From the NCBI RefSeq assembly GCF_036663835.1, contig NZ_JAXOJT010000002.1, forward strand, positions 859,501 to 923,500: a stretch of 64,000 nt of DNA, in the 5' to 3' direction. Shown piece after piece: positions 61,300 through 64,000 of the stretch; within the stretch, counting starts at the first letter, position 1, and the number at the start of each line of letters is the position of its first letter. Under the pieces are notes generated by a model. The model saw only the letters and a program-made list of their open reading frames with translations. It was not told the origin of the DNA and searched no databases. The stretch comes from Sphingomonas sp. LT1P40. Its GTDB lineage: Bacteria; Pseudomonadota; Alphaproteobacteria; Sphingomonadales; Sphingomonadaceae. Both the position numbers and the translations under genes were made by a program.

Positions 61300-63546
61300 A
61301 TGGCAACCGATCTGACCGACCCCTTCAACGCTATCGTCGACGCACCGTTCGATAGCGCGCTGTCCGAACGTTATCTGGTCTATGCAATGTCGACGATCAC
61401 GGCGCGGTCGTTGCCGGATGTGCGCGACGGGCTGAAGCCGGTGCATCGGCGGTTGCTGTGGGCGATGCGGTTGCTGCGGCTGGACCCGTCACAGGGCTAC
61501 AAGAAATGTGCGCGCGTCGTCGGCGACGTCATCGGCAAATATCATCCGCATGGCGATCAGTCGGTCTATGACGCGATGGTGCGGTTGGCGCAGACCTTTG
61601 CGCTGCGCTATCCGCTGGTCGACGGACAGGGCAATTTCGGCAATATCGACGGCGATAATGCCGCCGCATACCGCTATACCGAGGCGCGGCTGACGCAGGT
61701 CGCGATCGACCTGATGGAAGGGCTCGACGAGGACTCCGTCGATTTCAAGCCGACTTATAATGGCGAGGAGAATGAGCCGGAGCTGTTTCCCGGGCTGTTC
61801 CCGAATTTGCTGGCCAATGGCGCGGCGGGGATTGCGGTCGGCATGGCGACAAGCATTCCGCCGCACAATGCCGCCGAGATCATCGACGCCGCGATCCTGC
61901 TGATCGACCGGCCCGAGGCGGATGACGCGGCGGTGCTGGAGCTGGTGCGCGGTCCCGATTTTCCGACCGGCGGCATCGTCGTCGACAGCCCGGCGTCGAT
62001 CGCCGAATCCTATGCCACCGGGCGCGGCGGGTTTCGCGTGCGGGCGAAATGGGCGCTGGAGGATCAGGGGCGCGGCACCTGGCAGATCGTCGTCAATGAA
62101 ATCCCGTACGGGGTGCAGAAGGGCAAGCTGATCGAGCAAATCGCGGCTTTGGTGAACGACAAGAAATTGCCGATCCTGGCCGATGTGCGCGACGAATCGG
62201 ATGCCGAAATCCGCATCGTGCTGGAGCCGCGCGCGCGCACCGTCGACCCGGAGACGCTGATCGAGAGCCTGTTCCGGCTGAGCGATCTGGAAGTCCGGGT
62301 GCCGCTCAACCTCAACGTGCTCGACCACACGCGCACGCCGCGCGTGATGAGCCTGCGGCAGGCGATTGTCGCGTGGGTCGATCATCAGTTCATTGTGCTG
62401 CGCCGCCGCAGCGAACACCGGCTGTCGAAGATCGCCGACCGGATGGAGCTGCTCGACGGCTATATCATCGCCTTCCTCAACCTCGACCGCGTGATCCAGA
62501 TCATCCGCACCGAGGATGAACCGAAGCCGATCATGATGGAAGAATTCGGGCTGAGCGACCGGCAGGGCGAGGCGATCCTGAACATGCGGCTGCGGGCGCT
62601 CCGCAAGCTGGAGGAAATGGAGCTGCGCAACGAGCGCGATAAGCTGGAAAAGGAAAAAGGCGAGCTGGAGACGTTGCTGTCGAGCGATGCGCGCCAGCGC
62701 ACGCGGATGAAGCGCGACCTGGGCAAGATCCGCACGCGTTATGGTCCCGAAACCGCGCTGGGCGCGCGCCGGACTTTGGTGGCGGAGGCGGCCCCGGCGC
62801 GCGAAATCCCGCTGGAGGCGATGATCGAACGCGAGCCGATCACCGTGATCCTGTCGCAACGCGGCTGGATCCGCGCGATGAAGGGGCATGTCGATCTGGC
62901 TTCAGCCGAGACGCTGAAGTTCAAGGAAGGCGACGGCGCGTTCATTTCGTTCCACGCGCAGACCACCGACAAATTGCTGCTGGCGGCGGAAAATGGGCGA
63001 TTCTACACGCTGGGTGGCGATAAATTGCCGGGCGGGCGCGGGTTTGGCGAGCCGTTGCGGCTGATGATCGACCTCGACGGCGCGACCGGGATCGTCAGCC
63101 TGTTGCCCGCACGCACCGCCGCGAAATTGCTGGTCGCGGCGAGCGACGGGCGCGGCTTTCTGGTCAAGAGCGAGGATGTCATTGCCGAGACGCGCAAGGG
63201 CAAACAGGTGGTGACGCCGCGCGCTGGGGCCGTGCTGAAGCTGGTGCGTCCGGTTAAGCCCGACGACGATTATGTCGCGGCGATCGGCGACAATCGCAAA
63301 TTGCTGGTGTTTCCTATCACCGAACTGGCCGAGCTGGCACGCGGGCAGGGGGTGCAGTTGCAGCGCTATCGCGACGGCGGGCTGTCGGATGCTGTCACCT
63401 TCCGCTTTGCCGATGGGCTGAGCTGGCAGATGGGCGGTGGACAGGGACGGACGCGGACCGAAACCGATCTGATCCGCTGGCGCGCGGCGCGCGGGGCGGC
63501 GGGGCAATTGCCACCCATGGGATTCCCCCGCGACAACCGCTTCTGA
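61300..63546 (+). CDS. parC: DNA topoisomerase IV subunit A
   Basis: The DNA-cleaving subunit of topoisomerase IV, which separates daughter chromosomes. The 748-residue protein has [34 protein letters not shown], the catalytic tyrosine (Tyr126) in [17 protein letters not shown] and a C-terminal beta-pinwheel. ATG at 61300 is preferred over an upstream alternative start. The residue equivalent to E. coli ParC Ser80 is Gln87 and to Glu84 is Asp91. ParE is not in the window. Confidence 0.96.
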   Translation: MATDLTDPFNAIVDAPFDSALSERYLVYAMSTITARSLPDVRDGLKPVHRRLLWAMRLLRLDPSQGYKKCARVVGDVIGKYHPHGDQSVYDAMVRLAQTFALRYPLVDGQGNFGNIDGDNAAAYRYTEARLTQVAIDLMEGLDEDSVDFKPTYNGEENEPELFPGLFPNLLANGAAGIAVGMATSIPPHNAAEIIDAAILLIDRPEADDAAVLELVRGPDFPTGGIVVDSPASIAESYATGRGGFRVRAKWALEDQGRGTWQIVVNEIPYGVQKGKLIEQIAALVNDKKLPILADVRDESDAEIRIVLEPRARTVDPETLIESLFRLSDLEVRVPLNLNVLDHTRTPRVMSLRQAIVAWVDHQFIVLRRRSEHRLSKIADRMELLDGYIIAFLNLDRVIQIIRTEDEPKPIMMEEFGLSDRQGEAILNMRLRALRKLEEMELRNERDKLEKEKGELETLLSSDARQRTRMKRDLGKIRTRYGPETALGARRTLVAEAAPAREIPLEAMIEREPITVILSQRGWIRAMKGHVDLASAETLKFKEGDGAFISFHAQTTDKLLLAAENGRFYTLGGDKLPGGRGFGEPLRLMIDLDGATGIVSLLPARTAAKLLVAASDGRGFLVKSEDVIAETRKGKQVVTPRAGAVLKLVRPVKPDDDYVAAIGDNRKLLVFPITELAELARGQGVQLQRYRDGGLSDAVTFRFADGLSWQMGGGQGRTRTETDLIRWRAARGAAGQLPPMGFPRDNRF

Positions 63547-63609
63547 CGAAAGCATTTTTGTCGTTCGTCTTTAGTCGGCTTTAACCAAGTCGCTGTAGCG
63601 CCAGAATTG

Positions 63610-64000
63610 ATGCTGTTGTCCCGCCGAACCAAGGGCAAAACCGAACCTGCCTTGGCGCCGATCGAGGTCGACGATGCACGTATACTCGGCCCGAGTGTCA
63701 CGGCGCAGATTCTCAACATGCTCCCGATCCCGGCGGCCGTGGTCGAACTGAAAGATGGTGGGCTGGTGTTCGAGACGGTGAACCGACCGTTTCGCCTCGC
63801 CGGGCTGGGCACGGTGGCGGATCAGTCGCCGCTGGTGACGCTGCTCGGCACGCGCATTGCCGCCTTCATCCAGTCCGACGATACCGAAGTCGAGATTGAC
63901 TGGGAGGTCGGCGACGCCGTCGATTGCCGCTATTTCCGGGTCAGAATGGCGCGGCGCGCATCGCAGAAGGCGAGCGGGCGGTGCCTAGTGACGCTGATCG
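63610..64000 (+). CDS. PAS-like sensor protein, N-terminal part
   Basis: Runs off the right edge; 130 residues are visible. The segment ILNMLPIPAAVVELKDGGLVFETVNRPF is a typical PAS entry, and YFRVRMARR plus RCLVTLI is the PAS exit strand that leads into an output domain. The output (GGDEF, EAL or kinase) lies outside the window. ATG at 63610 starts 63 bp after parC; no clear ribosome site is seen. Confidence 0.65.
   Translation, partial: MLLSRRTKGKTEPALAPIEVDDARILGPSVTAQILNMLPIPAAVVELKDGGLVFETVNRPFRLAGLGTVADQSPLVTLLGTRIAAFIQSDDTEVEIDWEVGDAVDCRYFRVRMARRASQKASGRCLVTLI

Overview
The window is high-GC DNA from a sphingomonad-type alphaproteobacterium (Sphingomonas or a close relative). The basis is established family knowledge: an S9 protein with a long N-terminal extension, the ctaA-cutA and rplM-rpsI couplings, a 748-residue ParC, two TonB-dependent receptors, and overall codon style. 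No rRNA genes, CRISPR arrays or intact insertion sequences were seen.

Region 1 (1-9981) is the right part of an integrated P2-like prophage. It keeps the P2 arrangement: capsid scaffold/protease gpO on the minus strand, with terminase gpP and portal gpQ divergent on the plus strand. Between O and P sits an unknown 14-residue-repeat protein with its own terminator. After the portal come a DNA adenine methylase, a small protein, a lipoprotein with its own terminator, two SRAP-type (abasic-site shielding) proteins of which one is divergent and fused, and a winged-helix protein. The element ends at the 3' half of a tRNA-Val(GAC) gene followed by that gene's terminator, taken as the right attachment site. 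The other end lies outside the window.

Region 2 (10.2-29.5 kb) is ordinary chromosome. It holds a giant type I-secreted RTX adhesin, an aminotransferase, a lipid kinase coupled to a phosphoesterase, rplM-rpsI, ctaA-cutA, a MerC-like protein with a Fur/Zur regulator, and dxs followed by a 260-bp nested inverted-repeat element. It continues with a secreted lyase-like lipoprotein, an alpha/beta hydrolase, a glutathione transferase and trhO.

Region 3 (29.6-48.5 kb) is accessory. It starts with debris (a frameshifted amidohydrolase, a truncated integrase, a frameshifted esterase, small genes). It continues with a catabolic cluster: GntR regulator, ornithine-cyclodeaminase-like enzyme, D-amino-acid-dehydrogenase-like flavoenzyme, metallo-beta-lactamase-fold hydrolase, TonB receptor, M19 dipeptidase-like protein, MFS and TauE transporters, aldehyde dehydrogenase, second TonB receptor and serine beta-lactamase-like hydrolase. 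Six copies of a TATCCAA(T/A) motif lie in front of its transcription units and suggest one regulon. The cluster stops at tRNA-Arg, whose 3' end faces it.

Region 4 (48.5-64 kb) is core chromosome with small insertions. It includes a VUT-family transporter, the array tRNA-Pro / tRNA-His-like element / tRNA-Cys, purS-purQ separated from purC by a 2.9-kb patch of small genes and repeats, two paralogous DUF4349 lipoproteins, a LysR regulator, kynureninase coupled to a secreted hydrolase, a TPR protein, parC, and the start of a PAS-like sensor. The most unusual signals are the tRNA-His-like cloverleaf inside a 20-bp helix, the prophage 14-residue-repeat protein, the fused SRAP paralogue, the shared operator of the catabolic cluster and the element behind dxs.
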